Assembly: GCA_050304615.1 (NCBI GenBank) | Contig: JBNLDW010000011.1 | Coordinates: 62,001-126,000, forward strand | Origin: CBFDBF01 sp050304615 | GTDB taxonomy: Bacteria > Pseudomonadota > Gammaproteobacteria > Chromatiales > Chromatiaceae | DNA length: 64,000 bases | Direction of reading: 5' to 3' | In this document: positions 7,766 through 14,999 of the stretch, piece after piece | Numbering within the stretch: the first letter of the stretch is position 1 | Layout of the letters: each line of letters begins with the position of its first letter | Translations under genes and position numbers: made by a program | Notes under the pieces: generated by a model | Told to the model about the DNA's origin: nothing | The model's input: only the letters and a program-made list of their open reading frames with translations | Databases searched by the model: none

Positions 7766-8983
7766 TTAACGCTGAGCAAACCCACGCCGATTCATAACCT
7801 GTGGCGAACGAGTAGTACAGAGTATCTTCTTGCTCCATAGACGACGACAGGCCCGACCAGCCTGCTGCTTGCTAAGACCCACCAGCAGGGTCTTCCAGGA
7901 ACTGCCATGCTTGAAATGGCGTGGCAGTAAAGCAAGTCTACTATGCCCCACCACCCCCTTAAGCTGTGCTCGCGCCACTCCTGCTCTGCGCCGCGCCTCC
8001 TCTTTGGTAGAGAATACACCGAGTAGTATGCCCCAACCAGAGAGCTTCTGTCCGACTAATATATCACCAGTGCACACCGTTGGCCCCATATCTATCGGTT
8101 TGCCATCTGGGTCGCCCGGTAGCGCCGTCACCTGGACAGCCTGCTGCCCCTGCCCTGCTGCCACTGACTCCTGCTCCAGCAACTGTACCATCCGCTGGTG
8201 ACGATTTGCCGAATCGGTAGCCCCCAACACTACACCTATCAACTGACGACCATCATCACGCTGCACCGAAGCCACCAGATTGTACCCAGCATCACAGGTA
8301 AACCCAGTCTTGATACCATCTGCTCCAGGGTATCCGAGGAACCGCTGGTTGGTGCTGGCCAAAGATCTGCCGCGATGGTTGATGCTGAAGTTGGAGAAGA
8401 GGGCAAACTGCTGGGGGAAATCGTGCCGTAGTCGCAACCCCAGAATCGCCATATCACGCGCGCTGGTCTGCTGATGACTGCCAGACAGCCCGGTGGCATT
8501 GATAAACCGTGTCGCCTCCATCCCCATCTGCCGCGCCCGGTTGGTCATCTGCACGGCAAAACCACGCTCGCTCCCACCCAACCGCTCGGCCAGCACCACT
8601 GCGGCATCGTTGGCCGATATAGCCGCCGTTGCTGCCAACAGCTCATCCACCCTTATCTTACTACCTGCCTCAAGCCCCAGACTGGTTGGCGGCTGGGATG
8701 CCGCGTGAGGGGAGACTGCAATATACTCATCAAGTTTGAGCTTGCCGCCCGAGAGCGCCTCAAAAGCGAGATAGAGGGTCATCATCTTGGTCAATGAGGC
8801 GGGATACCAACTACGGGTGGCCTCATGTGCATACAGCACCTGGCCCGTCTCTGCATCCAGCACAATACTTGGTTGCGGGGTGGCCACGTCTTCGCCGTAT
8901 GCTGCCGCAGTGCCCAGCAGCAACGCGCACAAAACCAGCGAATAGCCGCAGATCCTATCCATTTTATATGCAGCAGTAGTCAT
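7766..8983 (-). CDS. D-alanyl-D-alanine carboxypeptidase (S11 family) with C-terminal SPOR domain
   Basis: A penicillin-binding protein that trims the terminal D-Ala from peptidoglycan stem peptides in the periplasm. From the ATG at 8983 there is a signal peptide (ICGYSLVLCALLLGTAAA) and then the three active-site motifs of family S11: SLTK, SAN and KTGFTC. The C-terminal 80 or so residues (WGILLGVFSTKEEARRRA onward) look like a SPOR domain, which binds denuded glycan at the septum; the S11-SPOR pairing is seen in some proteobacteria. A second ATG at 8962 is also possible; neither has a clear ribosome-binding site. A longer frame begins at TTG 9073 but would displace the signal peptide. Confidence 0.88.
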   Translation of the reverse strand: MTTAAYKMDRICGYSLVLCALLLGTAAAYGEDVATPQPSIVLDAETGQVLYAHEATRSWYPASLTKMMTLYLAFEALSGGKLKLDEYIAVSPHAASQPPTSLGLEAGSKIRVDELLAATAAISANDAAVVLAERLGGSERGFAVQMTNRARQMGMEATRFINATGLSGSHQQTSARDMAILGLRLRHDFPQQFALFSNFSINHRGRSLASTNQRFLGYPGADGIKTGFTCDAGYNLVASVQRDDGRQLIGVVLGATDSANRHQRMVQLLEQESVAAGQGQQAVQVTALPGDPDGKPIDMGPTVCTGDILVGQKLSGWGILLGVFSTKEEARRRAGVARAQLKGVVGHSRLALLPRHFKHGSSWKTLLVGLSKQQAGRACRRLWSKKILCTTRSPQVMNRRGFAQR

Positions 8984-9162
8984 ACAGTATTTGAGCGCTG
9001 AAAGTTGCCGACAAGATATACAAGGGTAACAGAGAGCCTGCCGCCCATCTACGCCAACTGGGATTTCCCCCAACTCAGTCGCTTCCTGCTAAGATAGAAC
9101 CGTTTGCAGAGTACCTAAAGATTGGCAGCAGCACACTGTAACGAGTGCAGAGGACAGCCCTG

Positions 9163-9819
9163 GTGAAAAAGAGAACACTCCTTCTACTGCTGGCATTCAT
9201 CGGCGTTACCGCTCTTGCTGCAACGCTACAGCAACCCCCACCCGAGAGGTATCTTGAGGTGTTGCCGCTGTTCTGGTCTGAACTCTATCCAGAGGGTGGG
9301 CACACCCTCTACTGCAACAAGAAGTTCGGCCATAATAAAGGACGCTCGATCAATGTCGAGCATGTCTTCCCGATGAGTTGGGTAACCAAAAAACTGCGCT
9401 GCCGCAGCCGCGAACAGTGCCGCAAAAGCAGCCCTGAATTCAACCGGATAGAGGCAGATATGCACAACCTCTACCCGGCGCTAGCCGCTATCAATACAGC
9501 GCGTAGCGCCATGGCCTACGGCATGGTGCTGGGGGAACAGCGCCGCTTTGGCAGTTGTGACTTTGAGGTAGATACAAGACGCCGCGCAGTGGAGCCACGG
9601 CGCAAGATCCGTGGCGATATTGCCCGCGCCATGTTCTACATGCGAGACACCTACGACCTGACCATCTACCCACGCCAGGCAAAACTGCTACTACAGTGGC
9701 ACCGGGAGGACCCGCCAGATGATACAGAGCGTTGGCGCAACGACCGCATCGAACAACTGCAAGGCAGGCGCAACCGCTTCATTGATGATCCGGCTGCTGC
9801 CGACCGACTGCGCTTCTAA
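9163..9819 (+). CDS. endA: Endonuclease I family periplasmic/secreted nuclease
   Basis: A 218-residue nuclease of the EndA/Vvn family. A signal peptide (KKRTLLLLLAFIGVTALAA) is followed by NVEHVFPMSWV, which holds the catalytic His of the beta-beta-alpha-metal fold, and DMHNLYPALAAIN, which holds the metal-binding Asn. Four cysteines (in YCNKK, RCRSREQC and GSCDF) may form disulfides as in periplasmic homologues. GTG 9163 is chosen because it puts the signal peptide at the N-terminus and has AGAGGA upstream; GTG 9145 is the alternative. The gene is alone on its strand and converges with the porin gene, with a 9-bp-stem hairpin between them. Confidence 0.9.
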   Translation: MKKRTLLLLLAFIGVTALAATLQQPPPERYLEVLPLFWSELYPEGGHTLYCNKKFGHNKGRSINVEHVFPMSWVTKKLRCRSREQCRKSSPEFNRIEADMHNLYPALAAINTARSAMAYGMVLGEQRRFGSCDFEVDTRRRAVEPRRKIRGDIARAMFYMRDTYDLTIYPRQAKLLLQWHREDPPDDTERWRNDRIEQLQGRRNRFIDDPAAADRLRF

Positions 9820-9821
9820 CT

Positions 9822-9845
9822 AGAGGGGGCAATAGAGCCCCCTCT
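9822..9845. terminator. Hairpin between convergent endA and porin genes
   Basis: AGAGGGGGC (9822-9830) and GCCCCCTCT (9837-9845) form a perfect 9-bp stem with a six-base loop just after the endA stop and just before the porin stop. There is no clear U-tract on either strand, so its use as a bidirectional terminator is inferred from position. Confidence 0.5.
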
Positions 9846-9856
9846 GAAGTGAACTC

Positions 9857-10930
9857 CTAAAACTTGTGCACCATCCCAAATGAGATACCATGCCAATCTC
9901 TATCCGGGGTAAAACCATCAAACTCAGCATCGGTATAGACCGCATAGAGCTTGGTGCGCTTGGATAGGTTGTGATCCAGACCGATGGCCCACTGATCCGT
10001 ATCCGCGTCAACACCAATATCCATATCATTCTGACCATACATCGCCTTGATCACATTGTTGCCAAAGGTGTAGGATCCACTTAACTGCCATCTGTCTAGA
10101 CTCCACCCTTCCACCGCATGGTCACGGTCTTCATAAACAAGACCCACATGGAAACCATTGGTGGTATAACCCAGACCGAGACGCCATTTTTCATCGTCCC
10201 CTACTGCACTGGTGCCCACGACGGCAACACCCATCAGCTCCTGCATAAGGTCCTCGGAGAGCTCTTCATAGGCCAGGGAGGCATAGAAGGGGCCGTTCTG
10301 GTACATGGCGGCAATGGAGTAGGCCTCGGTGAAACTGTCTGCCTCGTTCGGGGCGGTGTTGGTGTCCATGCCCGGCTGCACAATGGCGGCGGCTATGGTC
10401 AGACCGTTCATGCTCGGACTTATATAGGCGATTGCCTGGTCTACCCTGAGATCGGAAAATCCGAGGGTCTGGAAACCATTAGTACCGGCAGCACTAGGGG
10501 CATCGTCGGAGGCGTTGCCATTGTAATCAGCAATGGTCCCCTCGAACAGATCCAGGTTGGCGGTGGAAATCTTATATGGGGTATCGTGGCGCCCTATCAA
10601 TGCTGTACCCCATCCTCCGGTAAGACCGACGAAGCTATTACGATAGGATATGGCGTCGGTATTGTTGATAGTGTTATTGTCGCTATCGCTCGGCCGCACC
10701 TCCAGTTCCAGCTGCCAGATAGCGCTCAGGCCGTCACCCAGGCCCTCGCTACCCTTGAAGCCAATATATGACTCATGACCGGAAATATCCCAGGCGTTGG
10801 CGGTATTAAAGTCGCCGCTATATTTGCTGGTGGCTATATGCATTTGGCCGTATATGGTTACATCATTGGCGATGGCGGCCGGGGCGGTTAGTGCGGATGC
10901 GACTGCTACAGTTAGAAGATTCCTATTCAT
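9857..10930 (-). CDS. Gram-negative porin (16-strand trimeric type)
   Basis: An outer-membrane protein of 357 residues. A signal peptide (MNRNLLTVAVASALTAPAAIA) is followed by NDVTIYGQMHIA, typical of the first strand, and the chain ends in SFGMVHKF with the C-terminal Phe required for outer-membrane insertion. SYIGFKGSEGLGDGLSAIWQLE is the usual second and third strand region. Three ATG codons occur in a row (10936, 10933, 10930); GGAGG lies one base before the first, so the third (10930), about seven bases away, is the best start. A degraded copy of the same 5' end lies upstream at 11091-11195. Substrate is unknown. Confidence 0.92.
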   Translation of the reverse strand: MNRNLLTVAVASALTAPAAIANDVTIYGQMHIATSKYSGDFNTANAWDISGHESYIGFKGSEGLGDGLSAIWQLELEVRPSDSDNNTINNTDAISYRNSFVGLTGGWGTALIGRHDTPYKISTANLDLFEGTIADYNGNASDDAPSAAGTNGFQTLGFSDLRVDQAIAYISPSMNGLTIAAAIVQPGMDTNTAPNEADSFTEAYSIAAMYQNGPFYASLAYEELSEDLMQELMGVAVVGTSAVGDDEKWRLGLGYTTNGFHVGLVYEDRDHAVEGWSLDRWQLSGSYTFGNNVIKAMYGQNDMDIGVDADTDQWAIGLDHNLSKRTKLYAVYTDAEFDGFTPDRDWHGISFGMVHKF

Positions 10931-11090
10931 CATCATACCTCCAAGTATTGTTGAATAAACATGCAGCTGGTTATCCATCCCCAAACACAAAGGCTGATTT
11001 CTTGAACATGCACACCATTCCATAGGAGAGGCCAGCCAATCCATGTATGTATGTTGAGAACCGGCTGACGCCGGCACCGTAATAGACCAA

Positions 11091-11195
11091 TCATAGTTTG
11101 AGAAGTTCAGAGAAATAGCCGTTCAGGTGATTGGTGGCTGAAGCGGTTAGTGCAGAGGTGACTGCTATAGAAAGAAGGTTTGCATTATTCAGCAT
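11091..11195 (-). pseudogene. Relic of a second porin gene (signal peptide only)
   Basis: From ATG 11195 the frame encodes 34 residues, beginning MLNNANLLSIAVTSALTASA, close to the signal peptide of the porin at 10930 (MNRNLLTVAVASALTAPAA). The DNA around the start and the GGAGG upstream is also clearly alike between the two. After about 21 residues the likeness ends and the frame stops at TGA 11093, with no barrel following. This looks like a tandem duplication reduced by deletion. The rest of the 472-base gap between the porin and bacterioferritin genes (to 11402) holds nothing else I can recognise. Confidence 0.7.
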
Positions 11196-11402
11196 ATGCC
11201 TCCATATGAATAAGCAGCAAGCATATTGCTGAACATCCATCCTAGACATGGGGGGATATATTGCTCACCATCCTCTCACCTCCAGATGGCTGATATTGTG
11301 GTACTCTTGGGTAACCGGATAGACAATTGTTAACATGCCGTCTTGTAGATCAAAAGGCGGACTGAATGTAGAGATGCCAACTACCAACGTAAAGGGGCAA
11401 AT

Positions 11403-11897
11403 ATGCACGAAAAAAGCATCGAACTACTCAACAAAGCGGTGGCCGACGAACTGTCTGCGGTTCACCAATACATGTATTTTCACTTTCACTGCGATGATCA
11501 GGGTTATGATCTGCTGGCCGCCCTATTCAAGCGGACAGCCATCGACGAGATGATGCACATAGAGCACATTGCCGATCGCATCCTGTTTCTGAAGGGCGAA
11601 ATAGATCTTGGTAATGCGGATCCGGTAAAAAAGATCCATGATGTCGCTAAAATGCTGGAGATCGCCAGCGGTATGGAGCAGGGAGCAATCACCCAATACA
11701 ACCAGTGGGCGATGGAGTGCACCGCCAATGCTGACTCCGTTACTCGCAAACTGTTTGAATCACTGGTAGAGGATGAGGAACGTCACTACGGCAAGTTCGA
11801 TGATGAGCTGGATAATCTACAGAAATTCGGAGAGAAATACCTCGCCCTACAATCCATGGAGCGGAGCAAAAACGCCGGCAACCCTGCGGCCGAATAG
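11403..11897 (+). CDS. bfr: Bacterioferritin
   Basis: A 164-residue four-helix protein that oxidises Fe(II) and stores iron in a 24-mer shell. Ferroxidase ligands are visible as Glu16 (ADEL), Glu49 and His52 (IDEMMH), Glu near 92 (GMEQGA) and the EDEERH pair near 125-128. Met50, next to Glu49, matches the haem-ligating Met of E. coli Bfr, so haem binding between subunits is likely. The start follows an AAAGGGG ribosome-binding site. It stands alone and converges with the FMN glutamate-synthase-like gene 11 bases away. In a sulfur oxidiser rich in Fe-S enzymes, a role in iron supply is expected. Confidence 0.92.
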   Translation: MHEKSIELLNKAVADELSAVHQYMYFHFHCDDQGYDLLAALFKRTAIDEMMHIEHIADRILFLKGEIDLGNADPVKKIHDVAKMLEIASGMEQGAITQYNQWAMECTANADSVTRKLFESLVEDEERHYGKFDDELDNLQKFGEKYLALQSMERSKNAGNPAAE

Positions 11898-11908
11898 GCT
11901 GCGCTCTG

Positions 11909-13525
11909 TCAGGTTGATACGGTACGTGTCAGACATACATTAGGCATAAAGGATGAGGCGCACGCTTCATCCATGTTGAGCCTGAACCTTGCTGGAATAA
12001 CGTCTCCCAGCAGGGCGCCCTCCAGCATGTAGGGAAATATCTGGTCGTAGCGTTTGATCTCGAGTTGGCTGACGCGTCGATATATATGAGAACGATTCAA
12101 CTCTGAAGTGTGACACAGTCCGGCTGAGGCAATAATCTCTGCCGTAGCCTGCACCGTCTTACGGTGATATTGCGCCACCCGCTGCGCCTTATCACTGACG
12201 ACCAACCCCTTGACCAGATTTGGATTCTGGGTGGCGACCCCGGAGGGGCATTCATTGCTATTACAGGTCAGGGAGTGCACACAGCCCAGGGCCAACATCA
12301 TGCCCCGCGCACTGTTGCAGATATCCGCCCCCAAGGCCATATTCTTTACCAAATGAAAGCCGCTGATTATCTTGCCTGAGGCAATGATCCTGATCTGCTG
12401 TTTCAGGCCAAAGCCGGTTAGACAATCAACCACGAAGGCGAGGGCCTCCCGCAATGGCATACCGATAGAGTTGGTGTACTCCAGAGGTGCAGCGCCGGTA
12501 CCGCCCTCGCCCCCATCCACGGTAATAAAATCAGGTGCGATCCCTGTTTCAATCATCGCCTTACAGATAGCGATGAACTCACTTTTACGCCCGATAGAGA
12601 GCTTAAATCCCACCGGTTTGCCACCAGACAACTCACGCAGTTGTGCAACGAACTGGAGCAGCCCCATGGGCGTACTGAAGGTTGAATGGGTGGAGGGCGA
12701 TTTAACCTTGGTATGAGGCTCTACGCCGCGCATCGCGGCGATCTCGGGGCTGTTCTTCGCAGCAGGCAGGATACCACCATGTCCCGGCTTGGCACCCTGA
12801 GAGAGTTTAATCTCAATCATCTTCACCGCTTCACGTAATGCCATCTCCCGGAACAGCTTTGGAGAGAAGCAGCCTGCGGCATCGCGACAACCAAAATAGC
12901 CGGTACCGATCTGCCAGATAAGATCGCCCCCAAACTCTAAGTGGTAGGGGCTAACCCCGCCCTCCCCGGTATTGTGGGCAAATCCGCCGTCCTTGGCACC
13001 GCTATTCAGGGCGAGGATGGCATTCTTGCTGAGCGCGCCGAAGCTCATCGCAGAGATGTTCAGGATGCTTGCCGAATATGGCTGCAGACAGTCCGAACCA
13101 CCTACACTGACCCGAAGAGACCTATCTATGTCAGGCTCATCAATGGCGGATAGAGAGTGGCCAATCCACTCATAGCCGCTACGGTAGGTATCCACCTGCG
13201 TGCCAAAGGGGACAGTATCCAAGGTATTCTTTGCCCGCTGATATACGATGCTGCGAAACATCTTATTGATCGGCGTACCGTCAATATCAGACTCGATAAA
13301 ATACTGCCGAATAAATGGCCGCAGCCTCTCCATGATCCAACGTCCACGCCCAAACAGTGGAAAGTTGCGCCGAATAGAGTGGTGCGTCTGCAACATATCG
13401 TAGAGACCCACCAGAGCCAGGGGCACGGTCAGTAGCAGTGACCACAGGATTGGGGGCCAGATAAACCAAGACAAGATGGTTGCTAGCAGGGTGACTGACA
13501 GTACCTTGATGAAGGTGGATGACAT
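11909..13525 (-). CDS. Membrane-anchored FMN-binding glutamate synthase family protein
   Basis: A 538-residue protein related to the synthase domain of GltB but lacking the glutaminase and beta-helix domains. Two N-terminal transmembrane segments (about 7-25 and 28-43) anchor it. The core has the FMN barrel motifs MSFGALSKNAI, GAKPGHGG and DGGEGGTGAAP, and a Cys set C-x5-C-x4-C (CVHSLTCNSNEC) followed by PSGVATQNP, which matches the [3Fe-4S] site of GltB. Without a glutaminase domain it cannot use glutamine in the usual way, and the reaction of this widespread family is not established. It is a single gene by spacing, convergent with bfr and 203 bases from the peroxidase gene. Confidence 0.85.
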   Translation of the reverse strand: MSSTFIKVLSVTLLATILSWFIWPPILWSLLLTVPLALVGLYDMLQTHHSIRRNFPLFGRGRWIMERLRPFIRQYFIESDIDGTPINKMFRSIVYQRAKNTLDTVPFGTQVDTYRSGYEWIGHSLSAIDEPDIDRSLRVSVGGSDCLQPYSASILNISAMSFGALSKNAILALNSGAKDGGFAHNTGEGGVSPYHLEFGGDLIWQIGTGYFGCRDAAGCFSPKLFREMALREAVKMIEIKLSQGAKPGHGGILPAAKNSPEIAAMRGVEPHTKVKSPSTHSTFSTPMGLLQFVAQLRELSGGKPVGFKLSIGRKSEFIAICKAMIETGIAPDFITVDGGEGGTGAAPLEYTNSIGMPLREALAFVVDCLTGFGLKQQIRIIASGKIISGFHLVKNMALGADICNSARGMMLALGCVHSLTCNSNECPSGVATQNPNLVKGLVVSDKAQRVAQYHRKTVQATAEIIASAGLCHTSELNRSHIYRRVSQLEIKRYDQIFPYMLEGALLGDVIPARFRLNMDEACASSFMPNVCLTRTVST

Positions 13526-13728
13526 AAACCCTCCTGCCTGCGTTGCCGTTTAAACCACACCTGAAGAGGTGCGAAGCTCCCGGGATTATAACTGTTGGGG
13601 CAGCGGCCGGAAACAATGGCCTGTGGAGATTTGAACAGAAAACAGAGGCCCCAACTGGGGCATAAGAAGAGTAGTACATTCCCTCCCCACCTCGCGGGGA
13701 GGGAATGGCTCCAACACTATACGGAGCG

Positions 13729-14715
13729 TTACTTAAATGGGTGTGGCTGCGGGGTCTTGTCGGTTGATGGCGGCAAGATTGGTAGCATGAAGGATGGCTG
13801 ATCACCGGTCAGGGTTTTGAGAAAGGCTACGATCTGCCTATTCTCCACGGCACTAAACTTCTTGCCCAACTGGAGACGACCCATAACATCGACCGCCTCG
13901 GTCAGGGTCTCGGCCTCACCATCGTGGAAGTAGGGATATGTCATCTCTACGTTACGCAGGGTTGGAACCTTAAACTTGAAACGATCCGCATCTTTGCCGG
14001 TCACAGCAACCAGTCCCTCAGCTGGACTCTTGGCCTGATAGGCCTCGACCACGCCCATCTTCTGGAAAGAGTTACCGCCTACCGCTGGGCCGTTATGACA
14101 AGCAACACAGCCGCTATCCTTGAATAGTGCATATCCGGCCTTCTCGTCTGCACTCAGTGCATTCTTATCGCCCAGCAGCCACTTATCAAATCTGGAGTTT
14201 GGGGTGACCAGGGTCTTCTCAAACTCTGCGATAGCGCCTGTTACCTTGTCTATATCTACACCCTCCTTCCCAAAGACTTGCTTGAATTCGGCAACATAGG
14301 CAGGAATAGATTCTAACACTTGTACTGCTAGTTCATGGGTAAAGCCCATCTCTCCTGGATTGGCTATAGGGCCACCTGCTTGGGCCTTGAGATCTTTAGC
14401 CCGGCCATCCCAGAACTGGGCAAGGTTCATGCTGGAGTTGAGCACAGTCGGGGCATTGATTGGGCCCTGCTGCCAGTTGTGACCAATGGAGGTCTTGATA
14501 TTATCTGTGCCGCCCATACTCAGATTGTGACAGGAGTTACAGGAGATAAAGCCAGATTTAGAGAGACGCGGATCAAAATAGAGTTTTTTACCCAACTCTG
14601 CCAGTGGCATGTTTAGTCCTGTGGCCGGCATAATTGGTTCAATTGGCTCTTTGGCCGATGCTGTAGCAGCCACCCCAAGAGCGGCTACAACGGCTATAGT
14701 GAGAAGCTTTTTCAT
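13729..14715 (-). CDS. ccp: Dihaem cytochrome c peroxidase
   Basis: A periplasmic dihaem peroxidase that reduces hydrogen peroxide with electrons from cytochrome c. A signal peptide (MKKLLTIAVVAALGVAATASA) is followed by two c-haem motifs, CNSCH (59-63) for the peroxidatic haem and CVACH (203-207) for the electron-transfer haem. Glu122 in NPGEMGF is the expected catalytic acid, and DGRAKDLKAQAGGP is a family signature. Its 328 residues are typical. A perfect FNR-type site and a long dyad lie upstream (14814-14854), which fits known anaerobic control of ccp genes by FNR/Anr. No U-rich terminator is seen after the gene. Confidence 0.95.
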   Translation of the reverse strand: MKKLLTIAVVAALGVAATASAKEPIEPIMPATGLNMPLAELGKKLYFDPRLSKSGFISCNSCHNLSMGGTDNIKTSIGHNWQQGPINAPTVLNSSMNLAQFWDGRAKDLKAQAGGPIANPGEMGFTHELAVQVLESIPAYVAEFKQVFGKEGVDIDKVTGAIAEFEKTLVTPNSRFDKWLLGDKNALSADEKAGYALFKDSGCVACHNGPAVGGNSFQKMGVVEAYQAKSPAEGLVAVTGKDADRFKFKVPTLRNVEMTYPYFHDGEAETLTEAVDVMGRLQLGKKFSAVENRQIVAFLKTLTGDQPSFMLPILPPSTDKTPQPHPFK

Positions 14716-14753
14716 GAAGACAATCCCCTTTAATGTTACAGTGCTTGATGGTT

Positions 14754-14805
14754 ACACAGGATCCTATTGCGGGTATGAACCCCCTATTAATCACACATCC
14801 TGTGT
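14754..14805. repeat. Spaced inverted repeat in the ccp upstream region
   Basis: ACACAGGAT (14754-14762) and ATCCTGTGT (14797-14805) are perfect complements 34 bases apart, between the ccp start codon and the FNR/dyad region. It may be a regulator site or form a long-loop structure in the ccp leader; chance is not excluded. Confidence 0.3.
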
Positions 14806-14813
14806 ATGTTTAT

Positions 14814-14838
14814 ATTTAGACTTATTCTAAGTCTAAAT
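14814..14838. promoter_or_regulatory. Perfect 11-3-11 operator-like dyad upstream of ccp
   Basis: ATTTAGACTTA (14814-14824) is mirrored exactly by TAAGTCTAAAT (14828-14838) around the three-base centre TTC. The pattern TTAGA...TCTAA resembles Fur-family sites of the PerR/Irr kind. It lies about 100 bases before the ccp start codon, overlapping where the core promoter would sit if the adjacent FNR site activates ccp. The regulator is not in the window. Confidence 0.6.
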
Positions 14839-14840
14839 CA

Positions 14841-14854
14841 TTGATAATTATCAA
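14841..14854. promoter_or_regulatory. Perfect FNR/Anr box
   Basis: TTGATAATTATCAA matches the FNR consensus TTGAT-N4-ATCAA without mismatch and is itself a full palindrome. On the minus strand a TATAAA hexamer (14814-14809) would place a transcription start near 14802, putting the box near -45, close to the -41.5 typical of FNR-activated promoters. The likely target is ccp; metH in the other direction is less likely. Confidence 0.7.
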
Positions 14855-14893
14855 CCGCCACAAAAAGTTTCCTTTGCGCCACCGATCCGCAGG

Positions 14894-14899
14894 TATAAT
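14894..14899 (+). promoter_or_regulatory. Candidate -10 box for metH
   Basis: A perfect TATAAT lies 101 bases before the chosen metH ATG, in an otherwise GC-rich stretch. No good -35 hexamer is seen at 16-18 bases upstream, so the assignment rests on the -10 alone. The long leader (about 95 bases) shows no SAH or cobalamin riboswitch that I can recognise. Confidence 0.35.
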
Positions 14900-14999
14900 C
14901 GCCCTCTTACTCCCCTTGGGAGCCTGTCAGTTCTGGCCGTTTGCGACTAGACGACGTTAAACTCGGCAAAACCCTAGCTCTGGATATTTGACACAACTG

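Noticed and set aside
13680..13705. Terminator after ccp (CCCTCCCC...GGGGAGGG hairpin)
   Set aside because: The stem is plausible, but there is no U-tract on the minus strand; it is not firm enough to list as a feature.
14855..14999. SAH or cobalamin riboswitch before metH
   Set aside because: No conserved core of either class could be found by eye in the 145 bases; only a TATAAT is evident.
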